This document shows, piece after piece, positions 33,585-42,530 of a stretch of 64,000 nucleotides of DNA. Below the pieces are notes generated by a model. That model made no database searches. It worked only from the letters and a program-made list of their open reading frames with translations, and had not been told where the DNA came from. Location: contig JBMNLN010000001.1 of the NCBI GenBank assembly GCA_050952725.1, forward strand, positions 1,240,001 to 1,304,000, in the 5' to 3' direction. A program made the translations under genes and the position numbers. Origin of the DNA: JAQWCH01 sp050952725 (lineage in GTDB: Bacteria > Bacillota_I > Bacilli_A > RFN20 > CAG-826). Each line of letters begins with the position of its first letter. The stretch's first letter is position 1.

Positions 33585-36161
33585 CTATAAACCCATATTC
33601 GCTTTGATGGTAAATTCGTCGCTAAAGAGACTACCAGCGCGCGTTTGATTGAAATAAACGCCAATGTTCTTCACTAGATAAGGCAGTTCACTATAATCGC
33701 GGTTATCTTGCGCAAGGTATAGATTACCCGTGAATTTCTCTAAATTGAGCGGTTCATTCGTCTTGCACCAATCTGGAATGCCATAAGATTCAAAGGGAAG
33801 GCGAATATAACCTTCAAATCCGACGGGAATTTGGAATTGATCGCGCTTGAAATAGAAGATATAATCGGCATCCTGAATGACATCATAAGCATAATACATC
33901 GAAGGATAACCTATTAGACCCCAGCGCTGAACCCCGCCAGTCGACGTCACCTGATCAAAGCCCAGCGAAACTCCGATTTCTCGCGCTGAGAGATTTTTCA
34001 CATAAAGAGTAAAGCCTTTGGCTGTTTCTCCATCTTCTTCTCGGACCATTTTCACGCGGTCGGAGTAATTGGGATTGTTCGTAAAGGCTAAGCAGGAGTA
34101 TGGTCCATTCGCATGACCAACCTCGTAGACACTTGGGGTGACTTTAATCCCCTCCGCCGTGCGTTCATAAGTCAAGGGGTTATCGTTGACATCGGTCATC
34201 ACTTCGGTATACATCTGGGCATCGGAAGTGTAGATGCAGGAATTTAAGATTTTGGTGTCGCCGATCCAAGGACAAGGCGGAACCGCAATCGTACGCGCTA
34301 AATTCATATGTTGAGGATGAGCGCCTTTAGTGTAGAGCTGTTGCCATTGTGGTTCGGTCAAACTCGAAACATCGACTAAAGGGTGATAGGTATAATCATC
34401 AGCCAAATAGCCGATATCACCAAAGGACGAATGGAAATAGAAATCGTATTTCGCCGAGATGAAGAATTCTAAACTAGCAATGTCGCTCTTATCGAGATCT
34501 TCGCCCCCGGCAAACGCGCTAAAGGGCAAGATCATCAATCCGTCAAATCCTGTAGGAATTTTTGTTGAAACCACGTTCCCTCCCCATTCATTTGGGGTAG
34601 CCTGGCCACTGTTATCGAGGAAATAAATATTTCCCAAGAACTCGCCTTGAGTGGTGACGCTTCGGCCGCTTCCATCTCTAATATAGAGAAAGAAAGGATA
34701 GTCATAGGTGTAATTCTTAATTCGCATCGCGAAACCGAGACTAGTTTCTGGAAGATGGGCCGTTAAGTTAATCTTGACGGAAGCGAGAATATCATCGGTC
34801 GCTTCGGTTAAAGTAATATCCACTCCGCCATGAATCGCGGTGGCACTATGCCCCGTGACTTGCGCAAAATCATAGGTCGGTTCATCTTGATATCCTTCTA
34901 ATTGCGAGATGTTGAGATATTGTCCATTGCCAAATTCATCAGGGACAAAGCGATTTTTAAAGGTGGCTTTGGTTTCTTTGCTCCCATCAAAGATGATGGC
35001 ATCATCGGTAAAGATATCGCCAAAAATCGGTTGCGCAGCATAATCATGCATCGTCGACATGCCGATAATAAGCGCATAGACATCGGAATAATCCATCGTC
35101 GGTGCAGTAGTGTTTCCTTCCCAAGTTGGATCATCGATTAAGGAACTATAGGGGAAATAATAAAACCCATCAAAAGCCCCGGGGAGATTAAAGAAAGAAC
35201 CAAAACCGCGGGAGAGAATTGAAGTTTTATTCTTACCCTCGACATCGTAAGTATAAAGTGGTTTTTCGGTACCTAAGGCCATGCGATGGCCATTACTTGA
35301 AAGAAGGTAGAATTGAATATAGACATTATAAAGCCAGCCGTTTTTCATCCGGATATAAATCCCATCGGCGGCCGATAAATCATTATTTTCAGGTTTAATG
35401 AGTAAGTAGGCGGGGATATCTTCCGCGACTTGCTGGACCATGACAAGAGCCGCCCCGTGAAGATCGTGATTAATATCAAAATCTTGTAAAGGTAAGCGCT
35501 CGATCAAAATATGGGCTGAACCCGCCTTAATCGCGTAAGCAGCATTAAATTCTTCAGTCGTTAATTCACTGGCGTCGAGGTTGAGAAGCCCCCTGGTAAA
35601 AACATCGCCAAGACTAATCAAAACATCATTCGTTTCGGCTTTAACCCCGAAGTGAACCGCTTTGATATTTTTAATATCTTTTGTACTATCGCCTTGTTCC
35701 CATTCGGGGACATCAGCGAGATTTAAACTAGTAATCGAAAACATCCCATCAAATTTTTCCGGCAGGACCACATGACGACCGGGTACGGATTTGACGTTTT
35801 CTAGGGTTTCTCCCATCGCATTGTATAAAACATAGGTGCCATTGGCTTTGAGTTGACTGCCATGACCATTAACGCTTTCCATAATCACATGGACTGCGAC
35901 TGGTGTATCTTGATGATTTTTGATGCGGACATAAAAATTGTTACTGGCATTATTCGTCTCGACTAAGGTTGCCGTTATATATTGCTCGGAAGTAAGCGAT
36001 GAATCCGCTTGATAGGTGATTTTAGCGCCGCCATTGAGCGCTGCTCCTAATCCGGTAATCGCTTGAACATGATGGATAGCCAATTCACGCGAGGACGAAA
36101 AAAGCGAGGCTGTCAGCATTCCAGCACATAAAACAGCACGGAAGATTCTATTTTTTTTCAT
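33585..36161 (-). CDS. Secreted surface protein with four repeated modules
   Basis: An 858-residue protein with signal peptide (basic start, hydrophobic stretch to about 35) that consists almost entirely of four copies of a module of about 170-200 residues. Each copy has a start with an RxKN-type block (FYVRIKNH, IYIRMKNG, FAMRIKNY, FTLYVKN), a central FDG or FEG block with aromatic residues (EKFDGMFSI, GAFDGFYYFPYSS, GFDGLMILPFSA, GFEGYIRLPFES) and an end with GDVFT or GDIFT in three of four. There is no C-terminal anchor. The module is not recognised; a glycan-binding jelly-roll is a guess. GGAGGAG precedes the ATG at 36161. Confidence 0.7.
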   Translation of the reverse strand: MKKNRIFRAVLCAGMLTASLFSSSRELAIHHVQAITGLGAALNGGAKITYQADSSLTSEQYITATLVETNNASNNFYVRIKNHQDTPVAVHVIMESVNGHGSQLKANGTYVLYNAMGETLENVKSVPGRHVVLPEKFDGMFSITSLNLADVPEWEQGDSTKDIKNIKAVHFGVKAETNDVLISLGDVFTRGLLNLDASELTTEEFNAAYAIKAGSAHILIERLPLQDFDINHDLHGAALVMVQQVAEDIPAYLLIKPENNDLSAADGIYIRMKNGWLYNVYIQFYLLSSNGHRMALGTEKPLYTYDVEGKNKTSILSRGFGSFFNLPGAFDGFYYFPYSSLIDDPTWEGNTTAPTMDYSDVYALIIGMSTMHDYAAQPIFGDIFTDDAIIFDGSKETKATFKNRFVPDEFGNGQYLNISQLEGYQDEPTYDFAQVTGHSATAIHGGVDITLTEATDDILASVKINLTAHLPETSLGFAMRIKNYTYDYPFFLYIRDGSGRSVTTQGEFLGNIYFLDNSGQATPNEWGGNVVSTKIPTGFDGLMILPFSAFAGGEDLDKSDIASLEFFISAKYDFYFHSSFGDIGYLADDYTYHPLVDVSSLTEPQWQQLYTKGAHPQHMNLARTIAVPPCPWIGDTKILNSCIYTSDAQMYTEVMTDVNDNPLTYERTAEGIKVTPSVYEVGHANGPYSCLAFTNNPNYSDRVKMVREEDGETAKGFTLYVKNLSAREIGVSLGFDQVTSTGGVQRWGLIGYPSMYYAYDVIQDADYIFYFKRDQFQIPVGFEGYIRLPFESYGIPDWCKTNEPLNLEKFTGNLYLAQDNRDYSELPYLVKNIGVYFNQTRAGSLFSDEFTIKANMGL

Positions 36162-36175
36162 ATTTTTACTCCTCC

Positions 36176-36209
36176 AAAAAACTAGGGTCCCCAAGAGAAA
36201 GGGGACCCC
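36176..36209 (-). terminator. Intra-operon terminator or attenuator
   Basis: The minus strand reads GGGTCCCC-8-base loop-GGGGACCC followed by TAG and six T. The perfect eight-pair GC stem lies between the stop of the 547-residue gene and the ATG of the 858-residue gene, with the ribosome site just downstream. It may reduce transcription of the distal genes. Confidence 0.75.
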
Positions 36210-36220
36210 ATAATCAGTGA

Positions 36221-37864
36221 TTAAGCTCTTCTTTTTTTATGGATGAACAGATACCCGCCAGCAAGAAGGGCAAAGGCGATGACGATAATCATCAGCATTT
36301 GTTGATTATCATCCATAGACGGTCTCATCGTCTGGGTACTAACCGGCAGTAAGGCCCGCGCCATATAGTTATCAAGACTTTGACGTTGAACCGCTAAGTC
36401 ATAACGTTGCATCGCTTGTTGGACTGAGGTTTTTTTCTCATCCGTTAAACCAGTATAAACTGCATCGACGAGCAAAGCTTGATCATCCGCGGATAAATTG
36501 ATAAATTCCGTTTCATAATCCGCCCACACTGTACCAGCAGCGGTATCGCAAGGAGTGGTAGCGAGTAAGAAGGCTTCAGCCCATTCAGTCGCTCCGTCAT
36601 CAACAAAGCCAGGATAGTGGCAAAGTTGACCAACACCATTAGCATTATTGCGATATCCAGCAAAAACAGTGTGAGTCGAAGCGCTCGTATCTCGCAGTAA
36701 TGGTCCCGTTGCGGCAAAAATGTCACCGATATTTAGGACGCGATTGGGGAAAGCAAGAGCATCAATTGTCATAAAGATGCCGTATAACCAGTCAAATCTC
36801 ACTGGAGCACTCGGATTTGCATTATAAAGTGAAGACAGGGGAACATAGATAAAACCATCAAAACCACTTGGGATGAATAAAGTATTATAAGCACTGGCAT
36901 CATGAAGGGTCAAATAAGTGCCGTCAGCCTCATAGTAGTAGATGGGGGCACCGGCTTTGGGAAGGCAGTTATCACCGTCACACCCCATGACTTGGAGCAT
37001 TGGCCAAATATCACCTGTTTGATTTTGTACACGCATATAGAAGCCATAACCAAAAATACCTCTTTCAGCGGTAACAAGATCGGCAACCACGCCAATACTC
37101 GTTGCAGCCGTATGGGTTTTAATCACCGTGCCACCCAATAAATTCTTATCATCCGCTCTGAATTCGGTCGCGAGTTCGCGCGTGGCAGTAATCGTCCCAT
37201 CCGAATATTTTTCCGTGGTAAAAAAGACGGTTCCGAATTGATCATCTACGATGGTTTCACAGTTGAGCATCAATCCTCCTGCGGAAAAAGCATCACCAAT
37301 CGTATAATTGGCGTAGCCATTATAAATTGGTTGTAGCCCAAACATCACCTTCCAAATCTTAGAAGTATTCATACTAGGTTTACCCAATCCCCAAACATCA
37401 ACCGTGTAATTGCTGTAAGGGAGATAGACAAAACCATCAAAATAAGGGTCTAATTCGATATTGGTCGTATACAGATAGGTACACTCTTTTTCGAACTCGC
37501 CTAAGCGGGAATAAGTGTAATACTTCAAGTTTGCGATTCCAACCGCCCATAAAGCGCCATCTCCATCGGCGATTTGCGCGGTAATAGGCGTTTTGACTCC
37601 AGTATAATTTCGCATGCGAATATAGATACCAGAACCAGTCGATGCTTGATTCATCATCACGCAGTTTACCCAGTCAAAATCAGTGGTTGTCCCAGCGCCA
37701 TAACTCATCCGCGCTCCAAGAGCAATATTGGCGTTAAAGGTTTCAAAGCCAGCTGCTTTGGCAACCATTGTTTCTTTAGGGGTATGCAATTTACTCGCTG
37801 TCAAGCCACTGCCGAGAATTAACGCTGATAAAATCACATACGCCACATTTCTTTTCATTTTCAT
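36221..37864 (-). CDS. Surface protein with two repeated modules and C-terminal anchor
   Basis: A 547-residue protein with signal peptide. Two copies of the repeated module (about 40-215 and 225-400) show IYIRMRNY and FYMRVQNQ starts, the blocks YFDGFVYLPYSN and GFDGFIYVPLSS, and GDAFS and GDIFA ends. Then come a helical part with QRYDLAVQRQSLDNYMAR, a hydrophobic helix and a terminal KKRRA. This end is shared with the 888- and 577-residue proteins. The start at 37864 (MKMKRN) is chosen because AAAGGAGAA precedes it. It lies behind the nucleoside hydrolase gene. A cell-surface glycan-binding role is inferred. Confidence 0.7.
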   Translation of the reverse strand: MKMKRNVAYVILSALILGSGLTASKLHTPKETMVAKAAGFETFNANIALGARMSYGAGTTTDFDWVNCVMMNQASTGSGIYIRMRNYTGVKTPITAQIADGDGALWAVGIANLKYYTYSRLGEFEKECTYLYTTNIELDPYFDGFVYLPYSNYTVDVWGLGKPSMNTSKIWKVMFGLQPIYNGYANYTIGDAFSAGGLMLNCETIVDDQFGTVFFTTEKYSDGTITATRELATEFRADDKNLLGGTVIKTHTAATSIGVVADLVTAERGIFGYGFYMRVQNQTGDIWPMLQVMGCDGDNCLPKAGAPIYYYEADGTYLTLHDASAYNTLFIPSGFDGFIYVPLSSLYNANPSAPVRFDWLYGIFMTIDALAFPNRVLNIGDIFAATGPLLRDTSASTHTVFAGYRNNANGVGQLCHYPGFVDDGATEWAEAFLLATTPCDTAAGTVWADYETEFINLSADDQALLVDAVYTGLTDEKKTSVQQAMQRYDLAVQRQSLDNYMARALLPVSTQTMRPSMDDNQQMLMIIVIAFALLAGGYLFIHKKRRA

Positions 37865-37932
37865 TTCTTGAATTCTCCTTTCCAATCAAATTAAATGAAG
37901 TTCGACTTGTTTGAATATTTAAATATTGAAGA

Positions 37933-38850
37933 CTACTTCAATATAATATCCTTAAAATAATCAAGGAAAGCTCGGACATTAACCCCAGTAGCCATCTTGA
38001 TCAGATGGTCTTTTCTTCCATCCTCGATGTTAAAGCCCCGAGGTTGATGGAGTTCAATATTCATCGGAAGCATTTCATAGGTGCATAATTCCGGTTTTAA
38101 GATGGTGGCAACCGCTAGGGGGTCATGCATTACCGGCGCGGCAAAATTATAATGAGCAAACCAATCCATCATCATTTCATACACGGTTTGAATCGCCAAG
38201 GATTTGGAGTTTTTAAGTTCTGCAATATCCGCCTTCGATAAGGCGGTGACATGGGTGGTATCAATCCCGATTTGGACGATGGGCACTTGGGAGTTGACCA
38301 CGATATAACTCGCCTCGGGATCGCAGAAAACGTTCCATTCACTAAAGGTCAGGTTTCGCCCCCCAGACATCAATCTAAATTCCTTAATCAAGGGGATAAT
38401 GCTCGGATCTTTACGCAAAGCCACGGCGAAATTCGTTAATGGACCCACGCCGCAGAGAATGACCTCGTGGGGGTGTTTATGCACTTGTTCGATGATGAAA
38501 TCAACCGCGTTTCCCTCTTCATATTTCGCCTTTTCCATCTCTTCTTGCCACTGGGGAAGTTGATACATCCCGAAACGATCGCGTTTTTCTTTTTGCCGAA
38601 TCGTTTCGGTGTTAAGTTTTTCTGGATCAGCAATTAAGGGATAATCTAAGCCTTGATAAACGGGAACATCATGCCCTAAAGCATTGCAGAGATATTTCGC
38701 CATATGGGCGCGTTGCCGCGCGTTGCGGAAAACTGTCGTAATCCCTAACACCTCAAAGCCCCCGCTTTGCAACATGAGCAAAATGGCAAAAGCATCATCG
38801 ATATCGTCGCCGACATCGGTATCGAGAATAATCTTGGGGAATTTACTCAT
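37933..38850 (-). CDS. Nucleoside hydrolase (IunH family)
   Basis: A 305-residue enzyme of the inosine-uridine preferring nucleoside hydrolase family. The calcium-binding N-terminal DTDVGDDIDDA (residues 10-19 region) is complete, and CDPEASYIV and HDPLAVA near 240 are the other family blocks. It splits N-ribosides into base and ribose, or a related glycosidic bond. There is no signal peptide, so it acts in the cytoplasm on imported material. It overlaps the solute-binding protein gene by eight bases. Its presence in an ABC operon controlled together with an RpiB-like isomerase suggests that a ribosyl compound may be a substrate. Confidence 0.85.
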   Translation of the reverse strand: MSKFPKIILDTDVGDDIDDAFAILLMLQSGGFEVLGITTVFRNARQRAHMAKYLCNALGHDVPVYQGLDYPLIADPEKLNTETIRQKEKRDRFGMYQLPQWQEEMEKAKYEEGNAVDFIIEQVHKHPHEVILCGVGPLTNFAVALRKDPSIIPLIKEFRLMSGGRNLTFSEWNVFCDPEASYIVVNSQVPIVQIGIDTTHVTALSKADIAELKNSKSLAIQTVYEMMMDWFAHYNFAAPVMHDPLAVATILKPELCTYEMLPMNIELHQPRGFNIEDGRKDHLIKMATGVNVRAFLDYFKDIILK

Positions 38851-40597
38851 GGGTGGCTCCTATCCAATAAGAAAAGTCGCCATTAGGACCAGTGACAGGC
38901 GGGATGTATCCTTCTTTGTAGGCTGGATAGCCCCGCGTCAATCCTAAGACGCTCAGGGTGTTCGCATAACTAGTTTTATAAAATTCGACCACTTCATCTA
39001 ATCCTTGTTTTTTGGCGAAACTAATCGCGTTATTATAGGCCGCCAGATAATCGCTCGCTTGGATGATATTCACTAGAGCTTGCGTCCATTTGGTATCGAT
39101 TTTCTTGGCTTTGGTCGAAATCGTAAAGTAATCCTTATGGGCGGTATCATGCTTGAGAAAACTCGCTCTAAAGTCATAGGAATATGGAGTGAGAGGCCGC
39201 TTTTGATTATCGATATAAATCGTTTCGGCTTTTCTCCCTTCCATGGGACGATATTTAAAGATAAAACTCATATTCATCATCAACGTCATCGCATTGATGC
39301 CATATTGCGCAAGCCAGGCAGCATCCTCGGGATTTTGATTTAAAGCTCCCGAGATATAGCGCTCGGTCCATTTGATTTTGGTTTTAGTCTCATCGGTCCA
39401 TTCCCAAGTTTCCCCTTCCACTCCAAAAGCGACGAGGCGTTGACCTTCTTCCGAGTGTAAGAAATCGAGGAGTTTAATCACGATGTCTGGACGTTTACAA
39501 TTGGTGGAAATCATCGAAAACAGATACCCTTGACCGGAGATATCCTGCAAAACTGGGGCATCTCCATCATAGTTTCTTAAAACTAGAGGGATGTAATTGA
39601 TGCCATTGTTGAAACAGTTTTGATATGCGACTTGGTAATCTTGCGGAGTAGCGATACAAGCAAAGACATTGCCGCGCGAGATATTCGTTTTAATCTGGGC
39701 ATAGGTATCGGAATAGTTGCTCGGTTTGATAATTCCTTCGCGATTGCATTCATTTAAGAAGCGGAGCATCTGTTGATAGTGCACATCGGTGCGAATGTCT
39801 TGATAGACGCCTTCTGAAGTTTCAAACGGAGTGGCAAAATATTGGGCTAACCAAGTAATCGATTTATTACCTTCGTTAGTAAAGGGATCTAACTGGAAAG
39901 GAATCGCATTGCTATATTGGCCTTGGATGTATTTGCAACCATTGATAAAACTCTCTGGAGTAGTCATATCATAACCAGCGGCAAGTGCCTGATTATACCA
40001 ATCTTCGCGCACCAGCATGCCGCCATTAGGATAGAGTTGCTCGCCCGAGAGATAATTTTCCGAGAAACAGATATTGGGAAAACCATAGTTATGTCCATTT
40101 CCTTCTTGGAAATAATTCCATAGATCTTCTTCGACGCGGTCGAGGAAATTCGGAGCCCAGCGCCGCATTAATTCATCGACGGGAAAAAGGTAATTTTGCA
40201 ATGCTAATTGCGAGCATTGCTGGTACCAACTTTGAATCGAGACCACATCGGGTAAAACATCGCCAGAAATCATCGTCGCAAGTTTTTGCCCATCATCGGT
40301 CACGGGGGTATTAAAGCGAATCGTCACCCCGGTTTTTTCTTGAATCTTCTGGGAGATGACATCACTTCCATAGCCTGGCCAAGAGAAGGTGGAATCATTG
40401 ACATACCAATCGATGGTAATTTGCTCTTTGGGGACCCCATTTTCATCAAGGAGATATTCCCAAGAATCTTTATCAGTGGGAGTATTGGGAAAATCGGGAT
40501 AGACAATCTTTTTCCCTCCTCCAGTACAAGAGGGGAGTGCGGTCAACATTAAGCCGGTGACCAATAAACCTAAACTCAAGGAAGATTTACGTTTCAT
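38843..40597 (-). CDS. ABC transporter solute-binding lipoprotein (LplA type)
   Basis: A lipoprotein of 584 residues with lipobox ALPSC and the length and block pattern of LplA/YtcQ-like binding proteins of large oligosaccharide importers. The conserved start with a TxDWYxxxSTFxWPG-like block and later EGxRL and DEVVEFYKTSYA at the C-terminus match the group. It captures the substrate outside and hands it to the two permeases encoded just before it. The distances are 16 bases to the permease gene upstream and an eight-base overlap to the nucleoside hydrolase gene. Confidence 0.85.
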   Translation of the reverse strand: MKRKSSLSLGLLVTGLMLTALPSCTGGGKKIVYPDFPNTPTDKDSWEYLLDENGVPKEQITIDWYVNDSTFSWPGYGSDVISQKIQEKTGVTIRFNTPVTDDGQKLATMISGDVLPDVVSIQSWYQQCSQLALQNYLFPVDELMRRWAPNFLDRVEEDLWNYFQEGNGHNYGFPNICFSENYLSGEQLYPNGGMLVREDWYNQALAAGYDMTTPESFINGCKYIQGQYSNAIPFQLDPFTNEGNKSITWLAQYFATPFETSEGVYQDIRTDVHYQQMLRFLNECNREGIIKPSNYSDTYAQIKTNISRGNVFACIATPQDYQVAYQNCFNNGINYIPLVLRNYDGDAPVLQDISGQGYLFSMISTNCKRPDIVIKLLDFLHSEEGQRLVAFGVEGETWEWTDETKTKIKWTERYISGALNQNPEDAAWLAQYGINAMTLMMNMSFIFKYRPMEGRKAETIYIDNQKRPLTPYSYDFRASFLKHDTAHKDYFTISTKAKKIDTKWTQALVNIIQASDYLAAYNNAISFAKKQGLDEVVEFYKTSYANTLSVLGLTRGYPAYKEGYIPPVTGPNGDFSYWIGATHE

Positions 40598-40613
40598 ATT
40601 TCTTCTCCTTTAC

Positions 40614-41537
40614 TTATCCTTTTAACGAACCGATAATCACACCGCTGGTAAGCGATTTAAAGATGAACGGGTAAAAGACAAAAATCGGAATCACACTGAC
40701 GACAATTGAAGCCAAAGACACCGTTTCAGGGGCGATATTTTCCAAAAATTCCGGAGGTAGAGCGCCCGAGGCAGGAGGAAGCGAGGCTTCTTTAATCACT
40801 TTCATCAGGTAATATTGTAATGTCCATAAATTGTTGTTCGAGGTATAAATCATTGTATCAAAAAACGAGTTCCAATGCCCAACCGCAATCCAAAGACCGA
40901 CCGTGGCAATTACCGGAGTGGAAAGGGGTAAAATGATGCGGAGGAAAATCTTTAACTCCGAAGCCCCATCCATGACAGCTGATTCATGAATTTCTTCGGG
41001 AATCGTCTTAAAGAAATTGACAAAGACCAGCATATTGTAAACGCTAAATAACGCGGGGATAATATAGACCCAGAAGGAGTCAAAAAGCCCGATGGTCAGG
41101 ATGACCCAGAAGAAAGGAATTAAGCCTCCTGAGAAAAACATCGTAAAGATGAAAATGTAATAGAAAACGCGTTTGCCGATCAATTTCGGACGGCTCATCG
41201 GATAGGCGACTAAAGCGGTAAAAAGCACCCCGCTAATCGTACCGATAATCGTCCGCGCGATTGTAATCCCATAACTCTTCCAAAGACGAGGATCATTTAA
41301 AACCACGTAGTAATTTTCGGTAGAAAAGACTCGGGGCCAAAGCCAAATGCCGCCATTGATGTAGTCCTTACCTTGATTAAAACTGCCCGCGAGAACATAG
41401 ACGAGGGGGTAAAAGCAAATAAAAGCAAACCCCACGAGTAAAAACACATTGACAAAGTCAAAAGCGGTTTTTCTTGGTTTTTTGCCAGTCGTGCCGACCA
41501 TCAAGGGCTTCTTCTTGTAGTCTTTCTTTAAAACCAT
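40614..41537 (-). CDS. ABC transporter permease, LplC/YtcP type
   Basis: A permease of 307 residues with six membrane helices, a basic N-terminus and the coupling loop ESAVMDGASELKIF. It pairs with the upstream LplB-type permease. The C-terminal IIVSVIPIFVFYPFIFKS-type pattern and the ending GVIIGSLKG are typical of the LplC/YtcP family. It is translated three bases after the upstream gene. Confidence 0.88.
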   Translation of the reverse strand: MVLKKDYKKKPLMVGTTGKKPRKTAFDFVNVFLLVGFAFICFYPLVYVLAGSFNQGKDYINGGIWLWPRVFSTENYYVVLNDPRLWKSYGITIARTIIGTISGVLFTALVAYPMSRPKLIGKRVFYYIFIFTMFFSGGLIPFFWVILTIGLFDSFWVYIIPALFSVYNMLVFVNFFKTIPEEIHESAVMDGASELKIFLRIILPLSTPVIATVGLWIAVGHWNSFFDTMIYTSNNNLWTLQYYLMKVIKEASLPPASGALPPEFLENIAPETVSLASIVVSVIPIFVFYPFIFKSLTSGVIIGSLKG

Positions 41538-41540
41538 ACT

Positions 41541-42524
41541 CTAGATAATCCCACTTCCTGTTGTTTTTTTCGCAATCATGTTGCCGATGGTTAAAAGGAT
41601 AATGCTGACCACTGACTTAAAAAGTCCGACCGCTGTCGTATAGCTATATTGTTGGGTGACAATCCCATATTTATAGACAAATGTATCTAAGACTTCACTT
41701 CGCGATAAGTTTTTCACATTTTGGAACACCCAGATATGGTCAAACCCATTATTCAAAATGCCAGAAATCGAAAGAATCATAAATAAGATAATCGTCGGCG
41801 CAATCATCGGGACGGTAATCCGGGAAATGCGATGCCAGCGACTAGCTCCATCCATCCGCGCCGCTTCGTAGAGTTGGGGATCAATTCCCGCAATCGCTGC
41901 AATATAGATAATCGAACCCCATCCTAAGCCTTTTAAGAGAGAAGTGATGATGATTAACGGCCAAAACCATTCGGGTGATCCAGCGATATCAAGGGGAGTT
42001 TCCACCACTTTTAAGGCGATGAGAATTGTGTTGATAATCCCATCGCTATTAATTAGAGCCAGGACAATCCCCCCAAAGGTAATCCACGAGAGAAAATAGG
42101 GGAAATAAGTAATCGTCTGCACCGCTTTACGAATTCTTCTGAAAGGAAGTTCACTCAGCAAAATCGCAAAGATAATCGGGGCGGGAAAATTGATACATAA
42201 CATGATGGAATTCAATCCCAAGGTATTAGCGATGACATTACCAAAATCGGGATCTTCAAGGAAGGCTTTGAAATTATTAAAGCCCGCCCAAGGCGAATTA
42301 AACATCGCCTGTAAGACGTTGAGTTCGCCATCACCATCTTTAAACGCCAGAATAATCCCAAACATCGGCAAATAACAAAAGACCCCGACGAAAATCAAGC
42401 CCAAGGCGACCATCACCAAAAGTTGGACGGTGCTCTTGTTGAGTTTTTTGCTCTTAAACCCACCGACTCTTAACCCCACATCTCCAGGGTGCAAAACTTC
42501 TTTTCTTTTGAGCAAAGTATTCAT
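41541..42524 (-). CDS. ABC transporter permease, LplB/YteP type
   Basis: A permease of 327 residues with six helices and a conserved coupling loop EAARMDGASRWHRI near 220. The group is known from rhamnogalacturonan and other oligosaccharide importers of Firmicutes (LplB, YteP). The gene starts six bases behind the ATPase and ends three before the second permease. Confidence 0.88.
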   Translation of the reverse strand: MNTLLKRKEVLHPGDVGLRVGGFKSKKLNKSTVQLLVMVALGLIFVGVFCYLPMFGIILAFKDGDGELNVLQAMFNSPWAGFNNFKAFLEDPDFGNVIANTLGLNSIMLCINFPAPIIFAILLSELPFRRIRKAVQTITYFPYFLSWITFGGIVLALINSDGIINTILIALKVVETPLDIAGSPEWFWPLIIITSLLKGLGWGSIIYIAAIAGIDPQLYEAARMDGASRWHRISRITVPMIAPTIILFMILSISGILNNGFDHIWVFQNVKNLSRSEVLDTFVYKYGIVTQQYSYTTAVGLFKSVVSIILLTIGNMIAKKTTGSGII

Positions 42525-42530
42525 ACGCGC

